Origin: Epiperipatus broadwayi
Lineage: Eukaryota > Onychophora > Udeonychophora > Euonychophora > Peripatidae
Assembly: GCA_028023455.1 (NCBI GenBank)
Contig: JAQFVV010000018.1
Location: forward strand, 5,791,800 to 5,855,799
Length of the DNA stretch: 64,000 nt
Reading direction: 5' to 3'
Below, in pieces: positions 1-12,300 of this stretch. The stretch's first letter is position 1. Every line of letters starts with the position of its first letter. The notes under the pieces are model-generated. The model saw only the letters and a program-made list of their open reading frames with translations, was not told the DNA's origin and did no database searches. A program made the translations under genes and the position numbers.

Positions 1-244
1 TTTATAGAACTCATCAATTAATTCTAACTTTTCATTATAAATCAAAATCATAAAAAATAAAATGTTTGTTACAATCTTAATATTTAAAATATTTTTAAAT
101 TATTTATCATTATATAAAGTAGGATTTTGTATTGTTATTCGGTAAATAAATAATTTGTAACATAATAATATTGTAATAAAAATTATTTCTTAAAATAAAA
201 TTTATTTTTATTTTTTGTATCCATGTATTATTTTTTTTTTTTAG
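1..244 (+). other. FAIM: FAIM upstream intron, 3' end
   Basis: A+T-rich sequence ending in a long T tract (about 230-242) and an AG at 243-244. This is a typical polypyrimidine tract and splice acceptor for the FAIM exon that starts at 245. No coding sequence or repeat is recognised. The short minus-strand reading frame here is a chance frame in A+T-rich DNA. Confidence 0.8.
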
Positions 245-467
245 GAAATTCTCCGCAGAGATTGGATGTTCAAACTTGTTGGAAGAGAATATTTTCAAGT
301 AGGCAAAGCCAAATGTGCTATTAACATTGAGGCATGCAATGGTTTTGCATATGAATATACATTAGAAGTCAATGGAAAGAGTTTACAGAAGTTTACAGAA
401 AACCAGTCAAAAATTATGAAGACATGGTTACTAAATCAAAATGGTATACAAACAAGAATTGTTCTTG
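245..467 (+). CDS. FAIM: FAIM coding exon (central beta-sandwich region)
   Basis: FAIM1 is a small cytosolic protein known in vertebrates to counter Fas-induced death and protein aggregation. The exon reads from an AG acceptor (243-244) as EILRRDWMFKLVG..., continues through NIEACNGFAYEYTLEVNGKS, and ends RIVL plus one base before GTAAGT (phase 1). The segments WMFKLVG, GFAYEYTLE and NGKSL are nearly identical to the family core. The exon gives 74 residues. The ATG at 266 is an internal methionine, not the start, because homology runs upstream of it to the acceptor. Roughly 40 N-terminal residues of the usual 179 or so must lie left of the window. The TGA at 473-475 lies in the intron and is reached only without splicing. 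The homology and splice signals make this very secure. Confidence 0.97.
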
Positions 468-959
468 GTAAGTGATATTTCATTAAATTAATTATTACTT
501 TGGATAATATTACCAAAATCACCATTTTCTTTATTTTGCTGTAATATCCTATATGGTTTGGATAAATTGTATTTACTTTGGATAATATTTTGCATCTTAA
601 TAACATCAAGATTTCTTTAAAAGTTTATAATATATCTCTTAATAAATTGCTACAAGAAGATACATTTTGAAGTAGCCGACAATAACAAATTACTACTGAT
701 GGTGGTCTAATGTTTTATTGTTTGGGAATCTAAACCAGCCTTTATGAAAGAGAGAAACTTACATTTGCAATTTGGAATATTTAATTCCAGTAGAATATTA
801 AATAGTAGTATCAATTTTATTAGAAAATATAGTTTTGAAATAAAGAAAATGCATTTGTGTGATCATAATTTTTTACATTATTAAACTATTTTGAATAAAA
901 ACATCTTGATAATATTTAAAATTAAATTATTTAAACTTCTTTTTTTTTAAGTAAAAATG

Positions 960-1060
960 TTAATAGACTTTAAATAACCCACTGCAGAGCAAAGGCCTAT
1001 CCATCTTTCATAGTCAAGTATTGAAGAAAGCATTAATTGTCAGTCTTATCCAACTGAGAA
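960..1060. repeat. possible transposon 3'UTR fragment
   Basis: Contains CCACTGCAGAGCAAAGGCCT, which resembles the CCACTGCTGG-GCA-AGGCCT string often seen near 3' ends of invertebrate retroelements. No flanking coding sequence is preserved. The rest of 468-1770 is featureless A+T-rich intron. Confidence 0.3.
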
Positions 1061-1774
1061 TGTTGGCAGTTTTCTATCTTTATTTTACTCATTAGCTAAT
1101 AATATCTAGATATTTATATAAATGAAAAATTTTAAGTCTGTGTGCTAAATGAAAAAATGTCACTATTTTAGTCAGACTAGATTTGAATTTCTGAGACTTT
1201 TATATACATACACATTGAATTAAATGCCAAAAGCTAAATTAAAAGAAATAATAATTCAATAATACCAACAACTTCACTTTTAGCCAAATTTTTAATTCTA
1301 ATTAATATCCATTGCTAGTGTTTGGAATATTGCTATGAACTGTGGATAAATTGATGTAATTGTTTTAAAATTTAAACTTACAGGAATATGTTATGATTGT
1401 TTAAATGTTAACTGGGTTTTCATTTTATTTTATGTTTACTTTTGTTTGACTTCATGTCTGCTTCCACGCTACAAGTGAGTGACCCACGCATCTTTCTTTG
1501 TTTGGTCCAAATGTTTTCTTTATTTAATGACATAACAACTATAAGCATGATATCAACAGAAATATGAGCATTTGATAGATCTCTGATGTAGCTTTCTAAA
1601 GATGTCTTTAACAAAAAAATCTGATGAAATTTGGATTTTTTATTAATTTTTTTAGTAACCGGCATATTTAATTTTTTTTATTTTTTTTAGCATTTTTGTA
1701 ATTTCAACGAAGTGATAAAGACAGAAACCACTTATCAGCATTCAAATATGATTTTATAAAAATAAAAATACTCT

Positions 1775-2133
1775 GATTCACAAACAAGGTCTTCCATGGA
1801 GTCTAAACATAATCGCAGAATAACGCTCATAAGTATTAGAAAGAAGTTACACAAAATTGCTATTAACGCTTTGATTTACGGTTCTGAAACGTGGTGACTA
1901 ACATATGATTTAGAAGAGCATTCTGAAATTCATTATACATGTGATATAAATTATTTTCACGCCATTGAAGATGTGAAAATAAACAAAATACATTTGAAAA
2001 CATTATATTTGAAACTACGACAAAATATTTAATGAAAATCATTTAACAGTAGTAAGACGAACGCTTTATTTTCCCCAAGGCATATAGATACTCTTAAATA
2101 GATACATAAATTACGATGGTGAGATTGTATATG
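1775..2133 (+). mobile_element. partial copy of the foldback-family core (copy 1)
   Basis: From about 1834 to 2133 this matches the reverse complement of 5640-5936, the loop of the large foldback, including the strings around CCCCAAGGCATATAGATACTC. On the + strand it reads RRITLISIRKKLHKIAINAL, IYGSETW and then a stop. YGSETW is the motif near the C-terminus of RTE-type and related reverse transcriptases. Several stops and indels follow, so it is a dead fragment. Similarity to the loop ends abruptly at about 2133. Confidence 0.6.
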
Positions 2134-2270
2134 AGTTCCAGCTCATGTTAGATGGATAAACATATTTTGACCGGCACATAGGATTTTTTTTTTTCTCGGG
2201 CTTGGCTTCCCAAGTGGGGCTTCAATATAAACACCCACATACCCTGAGTACTGAATTCTGTTTATATATA
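2134..2270. repeat. short dispersed repeat shared with 50745-50795
   Basis: The segment starting GTTCCAGCTCATGTTAGATG and running through a TTTTGACCGGCAC string recurs near 50745-50795 with few changes. There it follows a tRNA-like SINE module. The unit carries no coding sequence. 2270-3447 contains only A+T-rich sequence with poly-T and a short (GT)n run near 3012. Confidence 0.5.
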
Positions 2271-3447
2271 TATTCTTTTAAAAAAGTTGTTATATAATTT
2301 TTTCCATGTTTGATATGTTTAAAATAATGTGTTCAAACTGTAAAATTCATTGTTTAAAGTTAAAAGCCATGTACTACAACCATAGTACATATGTATTTTT
2401 TCTTCAATGTCATATATAAAGTTTTTTGTTCTTGAGACATATATGAAAAATGTATAAATAATTCATAAATCATTTATCACTCTGTGTCAGCTGGCGCCCT
2501 TATAAATAAAAATTTTGCTAACCAGTGGTGAGTCAAATGCAAAAATGTTGGAAGTGGAAGGTTCGAACTCAGATTAAAAAAAAATTATTGAGAGCAAATT
2601 TTTTTTGGCTTAATACTATGATGTATCAATTTTAAACATGTAATAACCAGACTATGAGTTTTCTTTTAGATGCATGGGTGCGACCAAGAGAAATTAAAAG
2701 AAATTGCTAGATTAGTATAAAATCTTAAATAAATCAATTTTTTTTTTCAGCAAGCAAAAACTAAATTTTCAGCTAAACTATAGTTGGGCAGATATATAGA
2801 AAGTGTGGGAGCAGTGAGTGTTTATGCAGGAGACGATTTTTTTTAAAAAAAGAAGAAATATATGTATAGAAAATTTTTTTTTGCTAATTGAGTATATAAT
2901 GTTTGTGTTTATTTTAAAAGCAAAGTGAAAGAATTTAGCACGTGTATGGATATTTTTGTTGTTTTTCTGTCTTTTCCAATAGTATGTAATACGGTGTAGT
3001 GTATATGGAAATGTGTGTGTGTGTCTGTAAAATTTATGTATTTTATATGTAGTGCTGCATATATATGTACATAGGTGTATTTGTGAGATGTGTAGGTACA
3101 GTATAGTATCTCAAAAGGGAATAGATGTGTTTGAAAATTTTTATATGCATTGCATTGCTATATATTTTCTTGGAAACCCATATGCCTGGAGAAATTGTGT
3201 TGTAGCCCAAGTATAGAGATTTTTTTTTCCATTATATAAATGTACAATTTTTTTTTTTTTCTGGATTTGACAGTTGAACAAGTATTCTCATCCCCAAATG
3301 ATATTTCATATATATAGTTTTATATAACAAAATTGTGTATTGAATTTTGAAAATTTTCGTTGTTCTTTTGGTCGTCACTTGAAAACTCCTAGTCAAGGCA
3401 TTTTTTTTTTAATGTTTGTTTTTTGTTTCATTGTATGTCCGGAGAAA

Positions 3448-5330
3448 TGAAGCAGTCAATCTTAGCTTAAGATTGTGCTTCATGTTTCTACCTACTAACT
3501 TGTGTTTAAATCCCTATTTCCCATCCCACTCCTTTTTGTCGTGTATATATTTTTATGTGCATGTTTGAGATGCGCGCCTAAATTATAAAATTTAATGTTT
3601 CAATAACATGTTTTAAAATTATTATTAATTCTTTTTATTAATTATTAGTTTTTTATCAAAGTATTATAGATGTGGCTCAAATATATACATAGGAACAAAA
3701 CTTACTAACAAAATATTGATGTTTTTAAATATTTATTATTTGTCATTTTTAACTTTTTCTTTTTAAATTGCTTGTTTTTCTATTAAACTATATATATATT
3801 TTTTTTATAAAATCCAATATGGAAGATGCAAGTGTTGTTAATCGTCTAAAAATAATTAGGGGTTGGAAGCACTATTGTTTTAATCTGGGGAAGGTATTTT
3901 TTTTTAATTAAAGTTTTACTTAAAATAAATGGGATTAAGTAGATTAAAGATTTACTTGTGTTAAAAACATGTTGTCAAATCTATTTCTAATCTGGAAATA
4001 GATTTGAATTTATTTTTGGACGTTATCTTACAATTGCATCTTCAAAAACAATTGATAAAAGAAAAAGTATAAAATGACTGAATTTTGGAGATTAGCTATT
4101 ATTGAGAGAACTTATTGTAAAGATATTATACGTCGATTGAAACTTAAATAATGTAGCGGTAAATCCATCACTTCTCTGCCCGGTTGGGTCATCATCTTCA
4201 GTGGCCATCTCATTCTGCTGCCCAAGAGGAAGTAAAAGCCCGACCTAAGAACTTTAATGCTACTAGAAGCTTGCAGTTATTTAAGAACTTTCATTTCAAT
4301 TGCCATGCACAGGCAATATTTTAAATCGGACTCTTAAAATTGCAAGGTAATTTTTATGCTAGTATTTGAAAATGAATCTAGCCTCACTAATCTCAAATCC
4401 TGCTATCAAGATTCTAACGTATTGTTCGATTTTCTATCTTTTAAATTAATATGTTTTTTTTTATATAAATAACATGTAATTTGCTCTTAAATAATTTATA
4501 TAAATTTAATTCTCTCTCATATGCTCTTAACTTTGGTATGGTCATTTATTTACATGTATTTATTATTTGATTTATATATCTGCTTGCTTATTATAAACTG
4601 GCGAGCTTAATTTCTAAAAATCTTTTCTGTTATTTTCCTTCTTCTAAACCTTCATGCAAAGGTTATTAACATCCCCTTAAAATATACATATATAATGCAT
4701 TGTAAATTAATACGTTCGCCAGATTGTTTTATGAATCAACATTTTAGCTTCGTTTTAATATAAAAATTGATTTGTTTAAACTCTGAAAATCCAGAACTCC
4801 AGCTAATTAAAGCTCTGAAACATTGATTTTATAATTATTTATTAAATTCTAAAAAGGTGACTTAATTGTTTTATATATATATAACTGCTAGTTATTTTTT
4901 TTTATACTCTTAAAATATATGCTATGTATTCCAGTTATTGTAAAATCCATGAAGGTGAGATTGAATTATGGGAAGGGGGTGAATCTTAATGTTTCTTTTA
5001 CTAAATCAAATCTTAACGTATATTTTATTAATTTGAAATCTAAATCTCAATGTTTCTTTTGCTATATAAAATCTTCAAGTATATTTTAGTAAATGAAATC
5101 TAAATTTCTCTATATATATTATAATTGCATGGCGTATTACAGTATTCAAACAAGGGTCATTTATTTTAAAGCTGTAAAATTTATTCAATGTTGTTAGAGA
5201 CATATATCATTACTGCGTTTCTGTCATTTAGCCTATCTTCGTATATATATATATTACGTGCTTCTTAATCTGGGGATTATGACAGGTTCGAACCCATAGA
5301 TTTCTTCTCATCTTCGTATAAAAATGCCTC
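3448..5330. repeat. foldback left arm, about 1.88 kb
   Basis: The reverse complement of this arm is found at 5942-7893, base for base by eye except for scattered substitutions and short indels (about 24 nt absent here relative to 6330-6355 and about 45 nt relative to 5958-6005). The tip TGAAGCAGTC at 3448 pairs with 7884-7893; the inner end pairs at GGTTCGAACCCATAG (5285-5299). The tip has its own small palindrome (CAATCTTA..TAAGATTG). A slightly less A+T-rich patch lies at 4160-4240. No open reading frame of meaningful size is present in either arm. Confidence 0.9.
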
Positions 5331-5941
5331 TAGCGGTGACTTCTAAGTCTGGCACATGCTATGCATAGTCTTTCTTCGTATAAAAGGCCACTGGCAGTGA
5401 TCCCCTAAGTCTGGCACACGCTATGCCCATCCATTTCGTTTTTCATCCAGAAGCTTGACCTTTTCCTCTTAGTTATTTTAGGCTATTATGTCAGCACCGC
5501 AAATTTCTTCGTATTATTATTATTTCTTTTGCTTCATGGCCCAGTTTTAATGCTCTAATATTAAAATTAAGCTTTGCTTAAAAGATATATATAAATTCCA
5601 ATTACTTCTATTTTATTACTTAAGTTTATTTCAATCATATACAATCTCACCATCATAATTTATATATCTATTTAAGAGTATCTATATGCCTTGGGGAAAA
5701 TAAAGCGTTCATCTTACTATTGTTAAATGATTTTCATTAAATATTTTGTCGTAGTTTCAAATATAATGTTTTCAAATGTATTTTGTTTATTTTCACGTCC
5801 TCAATGGCGTGAAAATAATTTATATCACATGTATAATGAATTTCAGAATGCTCCCCTAAATCATATGTTAGTCACCATGTTTCAGAACCGTAAATCAAAG
5901 CATTAATAGCAATTTTGTGTAACTTCTTTCTAATACTGATT
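5331..5941 (-). mobile_element. foldback loop with reverse-transcriptase tail remnant
   Basis: The single-copy loop between the arms. At 5314-5440 there are two imperfect tandem units, each starting CTTCGTATAAAA and ending near GGCACA(T/C)GCTATGC. On the minus strand, 5936 to about 5640 is the same sequence as copy 1 (1834-2133) and encodes the remnant ending in a YGSE-type motif, followed by stops. The loop therefore looks like the 5'-truncated 3' end of a retroelement whose long 3' flank is the left arm. Confidence 0.6.
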
Positions 5942-7893
5942 GGCATTTTATACGAAATAAATGTGATTCCAGATAGCTCAATTATCTATGGAACGAGGTA
6001 CGAAAAAAATCTATGGGTTCGAACCTGTCGTAACCCCCAGATTAAGAAGCACGTAATATATATATATACGAAGATAGGCTAAATGACAGAAACGCAGTAA
6101 TGATATATGTCTCTAACAACATTGAATAAATTTTACAGCTTTAAAATAAATGACCCTTGTTTGAATACTATAATACACCATGCAATTATAATATATATAG
6201 AGAAATTTAGATTTCATTTACTAAAATATACTTGAAGATTTTATATAGCAAAAGAAACATTGAGATTTAGATTTCAAATTAATAAAATATACGTTAAGAT
6301 TTGATTTAGTAAAAGAAACATTAAGATTCACCCCCTTCCCATTCCTACTATTTAAAATAATTCAATCTCACCTTCGTGGATTTTACAATAACTGGAATAC
6401 ATAGCATATATTTTAAGAGTATAAAAAAAAATAACTAGCAGTTATATATATATATAAAACAATTAAGTCACCTTTTTAGAATTTAATAAATAATTATAAA
6501 ATCAATGTTTCAGAGTGTTAATTAGCTTGAGTTCTCAATTTTCAGAGTTTAAACAAATCAATTTTTATATTAAAACAAACCTAAAATGTTGATTCATAAA
6601 ACAATATGGCGAATGTATTAATTTACAATGCATTATATATGTATATTTTAAGGGGATGTTAATAACCTTTGTATGAAGGTTTAGAAAAAGGAAAATAACA
6701 CAAAAGATTTTTAGAAATTAAGCTCGCCAGTTTGTGAGATTGACATAATAATAAGCAAGCAGATATATAAATCAAATAATAAATACATGTAAATAAATGA
6801 CCGTACCAAAGTTAAGAGCATATGAGAGAGAATTAAATTTATATAAATTATTTAAGAGCAAATTACATGTTATTTATATATAAAAAAAACATATTAATTT
6901 AAAAGATAGAAAATTGAACAATACGTTAGAATCTTGATAGCAGGATTTGAGATTAGTGAGGCTAGATTCATTTTCAAATAGTAGCATAAAAGTTACCTTG
7001 CAATTTTAAGAGTCCGATTTAAAATATTGCCCGTGCATGGCAATTAAAATGAAAGTTCTTAAATAACTGCAAGCTTCTAGTAGCATTAAAGTTCTTAGGT
7101 CGGGCTTTTACTTCCTCTTGGGCTGCAGAATGAGATGGCCACTGAAGATGATGACCTAACCGGGCAGAGAAGTGATGGATTTATGGCTACATTATTTAAG
7201 TTTCAATCGACGTATAATATCTTTACAATAAGTTCTCTCAATAATAGCTAATCTCCAAAATTCAGTCATTTTATACTTTTTCTTTTATCAGTTGTTTGTG
7301 AAGATGCAATTGTAAGATAACGTCCAAAAATAAATTCAAATCTATTTCCAGATTAGAAATAGATTTGACAACATGATTTTAACACAAGTAAATCTTTAAT
7401 CTACTTAATCACATTTATTTTAAGTAAAACTTTAATTAAAAAAAAATACCTTCCCCAGATTAAAACAATAGTGCTTCCAACCCCTAATTATTTTTAGACG
7501 ATTAACAACACTTGCATCTTCCATATTGGATTTTAAATATATATATATATAGTTTAATAGAAAAACAAGCAATTTAAAAAGAAAAAGTTAAAAATGACAT
7601 ATAATAAATATTTAAAAACATCAATATTTTGTTAGTTAAGTTTTGCTCCTATGTATATATTTGAGTCGCATCTATAATACTTTGATAAAAAACTAATAAT
7701 TAATAAAAAGAATTAATAATAATTTTAAAACATGTTATTGAAACATTAAATTTTATAATTTAGGTGCGCATCACAAACATACACATAAAAATATATACAC
7801 GACAAAAAGGAGCGGGATGGGAAATAGGGATTTAAACACAGGTTCGTAGGTAGAAACATGAAGCACAATCTTAAGCTAAGATTGACTGCTTCA
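5942..7893. repeat. foldback right arm, about 1.95 kb
   Basis: Inverted copy of 3448-5330. It starts at GGCATTTTATACGAA, which pairs with 5315-5329, passes the GGTTCGAACC motif near 6016-6025, and ends at GACTGCTTCA (7884-7893). It retains about 45 bp (5958-6005, with CTCAATTATCTATGGAACGA) that the left arm lacks but the third copy at 49590 keeps. This places the deletion in the left arm. Confidence 0.9.
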
Positions 7894-10337
7894 GTATACA
7901 ATTATAATTTTTTAATTTTTTGAATAATATTTAAATTTTTTTTTTAATTATTTGAAAAAAATCATTTAATTTTTATTAATTTGCATTTATAGTAGTGTGG
8001 GTCTATATAAATTGTATATTTATTTATGCTCATATGAATTCATATGTACAGTAATTTTGTGTTCTAATATAATCCACTTATTTTATAAAAATAATGATTC
8101 TCAAAAGGTTTAATAATTTATTATTTATTATTATGTTTATATGGGGTGTTTGTGTTTACTCTTGCATGTTGTATAACAAATAATGATTTACAAAACTAAT
8201 AATCAAATGCACAGAAAGATTGCATATGCAAGCAAAGAATCAAATTCTGATTTTTGCCTATGCCTTGATACTCATCTGTGGAGTCACTAGTTTTGCCATA
8301 TCTTTCATCACATTATTTTCAAGTCTATAGCTAACAAATGGAATATATGCAAATAAATTATATCTATGTGATACAATAAATTTAACAAGATATCATCACT
8401 GGTGTGCATAAAGAACATAAACATCACTGATGTACACAAAAAAATATAAAATGAAGAGATGAAACTAATTTTATCAATGATACAGACAGTAGCCTACAAT
8501 TTCTAGTTTTAGATAGACAAGAAGTCAATTGCTATGATGACAAATTCATATCTATCTTTTGGAAATGATTTGTTTTGTATCTTTTATTAGGATGAATCTT
8601 TTTCTTATAGACGTCTTTGAGTTTTGGTAACTTTTGGGGTACAAGATAAAAATGAAAAATTCTTATGCGAATATTTTTGGAGATTCTGAAGCTATGGATT
8701 ATCTCAGGTAAGACATATTATATATGGTTTGAAAGATAATTTTGTGAGGAATACAAAGAAATTATCACTCAAGATGTAATTTAAACTTAGTTAATGATGA
8801 ATTAGAAATTATGAACAAACAATACAGTAATAATTATGTCAGATGTTGAAATTTCTTTTTTCCTTATTTTTTAAATGGTTATCACTATTTGTCTTAGACA
8901 TTGTTTTCCTTAGTTTTTCTAGTTTCTATTAATGTACATTTTTTTTTGCTCTAACATAATTAAAACTGAAGTTATTGTGAAAATTGTGTCTCAGGTCAGT
9001 TTTTTAAAAAATTCAATATGGCGCCTGTAATCTGAAACAGATAAGACAACAAAATCAAGTAATAGTTGATTTTGTTTAAATATATATATATATATGTTGT
9101 ATTGGTTTATATTAGTCTTTATATGTGTACATGTAGAGATATGCATATGTTAGATATTTTCAAGAGAATATTTTTTATGCACAAAGTTCTGTGTATAAGT
9201 ATATATATATGAAAAAATATAAAATTTAATTTGATAGAAAGTCATAATTTAATTTTTGTTTATTTGATTAACTTAATTTAATAGCAAACAATTATAATTT
9301 AAGCTGATTATTTTATGAAAATATGAATTAGTTAAATATTCATTAACATAATATCCTGTGCAGTTTATTGCAATTATAAGCAATTCGACTCGATAGCTAA
9401 AAGTTTCAGGATTAAAGCTCATTTTGACACTCTTGATGCTCAGCTATCATATGATCTAAGTGATTAACTATTTCATTATTTTATTTAGCATAGTTATGGA
9501 GAACTTTTTTGAAAATGTGTAATCTAGAGAATGTCTTTTTGAGAACTAGTTAAAGGTGATCATACCAATAAGCATAAAATAAAGATGAAATAGTAGTAAC
9601 ATACATTCCTGGCATTTCAAACCCTAACATTTATTATCAAGAGTCCCATGTGAAGAATTTTAAATCATTTTCTGTACATTAAACCAAATTTGTATAACTC
9701 TAGAGTTATATTTCTGCAGAATAAACTAATTTACGATATCAATATTTATGGAATTTTACTAATGACATTAAGAACTCTTAGTGTTAATTATGTTGGAAAA
9801 CATATTTTTAGTATTTATTTCAAAGCTGCTATTGACAAGTTATCTTTTTTTTTTAATTTTGTAAATTTCTAGTAAAATGATTTTGATAAATAGGTTTTTT
9901 TATCAGAAAATTTAATATGATATGAAGAATTTATTAAGTAAGAGAAAGATCACAATAATTATCTTATCTCATTTTCCAAATATATTTTGTTGATTGTAAA
10001 ATAAATAAAGAATATAAGCTGTTCTTTCTCAAGTGTTTATTTTTTGGGAAAAAAATATCAAATTTATTATTATTGTTTTAAAATTGAAATATGACATTAA
10101 TGAAACTGAAGTTACTAATAGAGTAAAAACTATGCATATAACATTTGTATAAATAAATCAGTATAAATGTTAGGTACATGTATATATCATAGGTATAATA
10201 CTATTATTCTGGCATTTGTGGTACTCCTATGTTTTTCTGGATTAAAGATTTAGATTAAGAATAATTCCAATATAAACTTGCTACATCCTAAAGTATCTTA
10301 TGCTTCTACAAACTTAAATAAATATACAATTTATATA
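7894..10337 (+). other. intron stretch with nothing recognisable
   Basis: A+T-rich intronic sequence with runs of TA near 9080-9100 and 9200-9215. The 60-residue reading frame at 9690-9872 has the composition expected by chance and no recognisable motif. Confidence 0.6.
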
Positions 10338-12300
10338 CTGTAACAGGAACTGGGTTCAAACCCTGTTACCAAAGGAACGAGAATGTAGTTGTATATAATT
10401 TTTATTTATTTATTAGTATTAGATAATTATTTATAAAAGTCGCACATACCAAGCGCATGTGTATTTGCTGGAACGAGGGGTATGGGTATATATTATGAGT
10501 GGCATACGTATATGTAGGTAGATATTATTGTTGAGAACAGGAAAGTAGAAATTTAGAAGACTTTAAAGCAGGTAAAAGAAAAGTTTCTTTTGTGAGTATA
10601 AACTTCCTGAATGAATTGGCAAAATGGATCGCATTGTTCAATAAAAAGAAAGAAAAATAAAGTAAGCAAAATCCAACTGCTTGAATGGATATATATATAT
10701 ATTTTGTGTGTGTGTTTATTTTAATTAAATGGATTTTTCAGAAATAATTTTGATTAAGAAAAATGAACATGGAATGCCATTAGTTATTGAACTATTTTTC
10801 GATCTCTTTTGTGTGGTTAAAGTTGACAAAAGGATTTGTAATTAAAAGTTCAGGAATTTAAAAAGAAAAAGAGATATATGTAAAAGTCAAGATCACTAAG
10901 TGGTTTTCCTTTTGTTTGACATTTTTGTAAGAAAATCTATTTTTGAAACAAAGGAATACCAGCGATCAGGTGGGAGGCAACTGGGATTGATTAATTAATT
11001 TGAAAAAACGGACAGTTGGGCTCTGCTAGTTTTACATGCAAGATATTCTAAATTTTTGTTGAAGAAAATTTATTAGCTGAAAAGAAGAAAGTTGGAGAAG
11101 CAAATTGTGTGAACTAAACTACATATATGAGTGATCTCATGGATCGCATGGGGTAGAATCACCATCGTGCTTGGTCGGTGTTCGGACCCCAGCCATTTTA
11201 ATATGCCACATTAATATATTCTACAATCAACATCTCCAACTGCCCTACATAACTAAAGCTATTTGAATCCAGTGTAGATTGTATGCCATTCCAGAATTAA
11301 GCCGAAAGAATAAAGAACAGAAGATTGAATACGCCACTTTAGAGGGACTAAAGGAATGAAATGTTAAGTGGAAGTGATGGACGCCATATTTGCCTAGGTA
11401 GGATTCCCGGAATCTTTTTGCGAGTGCACTCGGAAACACATATGCCAGTTATTCAAATTATACTATACCGGTAAATATACACTTATTATGCCATTTTCAA
11501 TTTTTAAAGTTAATCCAACCTAATTGCAAGAATATTTCATACTATACCTGTATTATTGAATTTTTTTTTTATTGTCTTCTCCTGAATAATATTTCATTAA
11601 AATATTTATTATATGTATATGTGTGCCATTTATTGATTGTGTTTTTTAAATAAGTAATAGTAGATCTGTAGCTAAATTATTGATTTAGTGCGATACGCGT
11701 TATAGAATTTATGAGTTCCAAAATCTTATACACGTGCGTGCTGGTGTGAATTTAACGATAATTTATAGCGAGACAGATTAGATAGCAAAGTATATGAGGA
11801 TTGTAAAAGATTTAGTTTAAACTTTAATGGGATAACAGAAATAGAAAGATATAGAACGAATTGATTTGAAATTGCATTCCCTTTGGTTTCTTCTTCAGCG
11901 CATGGCGCTACCATACCCTGAGCATTAAGATGGGCAACTAATTAAAAGGCTGAATCAAATAAATATTTAATGGACCCTATGATTCTTGTTGAATAACGAG
12001 TTTGGCGCTTGGCAACGAACAAAAAAAATACATTTGTTGTCCATAAACGTAGAGGTCTAGTTAAAGTTAAGTTAAAACTGGGAGGGTTCGATTTCATTAC
12101 CTGATGTGTATGTGTTTTGTTGTCGATTGCTTCACTTACCCCTTTGAATGACCCAAAGTTCGGGAAAACTTCGCGTAAGGGGTGAATGACTCGATTTGTT
12201 TTCGGGAAAACTTCGTATGGGAAGGGCCATTAGTAATATATATGCGTCACTGTAAAAATTCACCCTCGGAAAGAATAACTGTAGAAAATTTGGTTTGATA
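10338..12300. repeat. less A+T-rich block of unknown repeat origin
   Basis: Starts with a hairpin: GTAACAGG and CCTGTTAC enclose GGGTTCAAACCC. The block has visibly more G+C than the intron around it, with local patches at 11120-11200 (a T-arm-like GTTCGGACCCC), 11280-11440 and 11990-12290. TTCGGGAAAACTTCG occurs twice, about 40 bp apart (near 12160 and 12201). The small minus-strand frames at 11245-11439 and 11726-11914 have no recognised motif. It is most likely an old inserted element, but no coding or terminal repeat pair identifies the class. Confidence 0.35.

Noticed and set aside
266-475. 69-residue open frame beginning ATG at 266 as a complete small gene
   Set aside because: FAIM homology continues upstream of the ATG to the splice acceptor at 244 and the frame ends in intron sequence after a GTAAGT donor; it is an internal exon.
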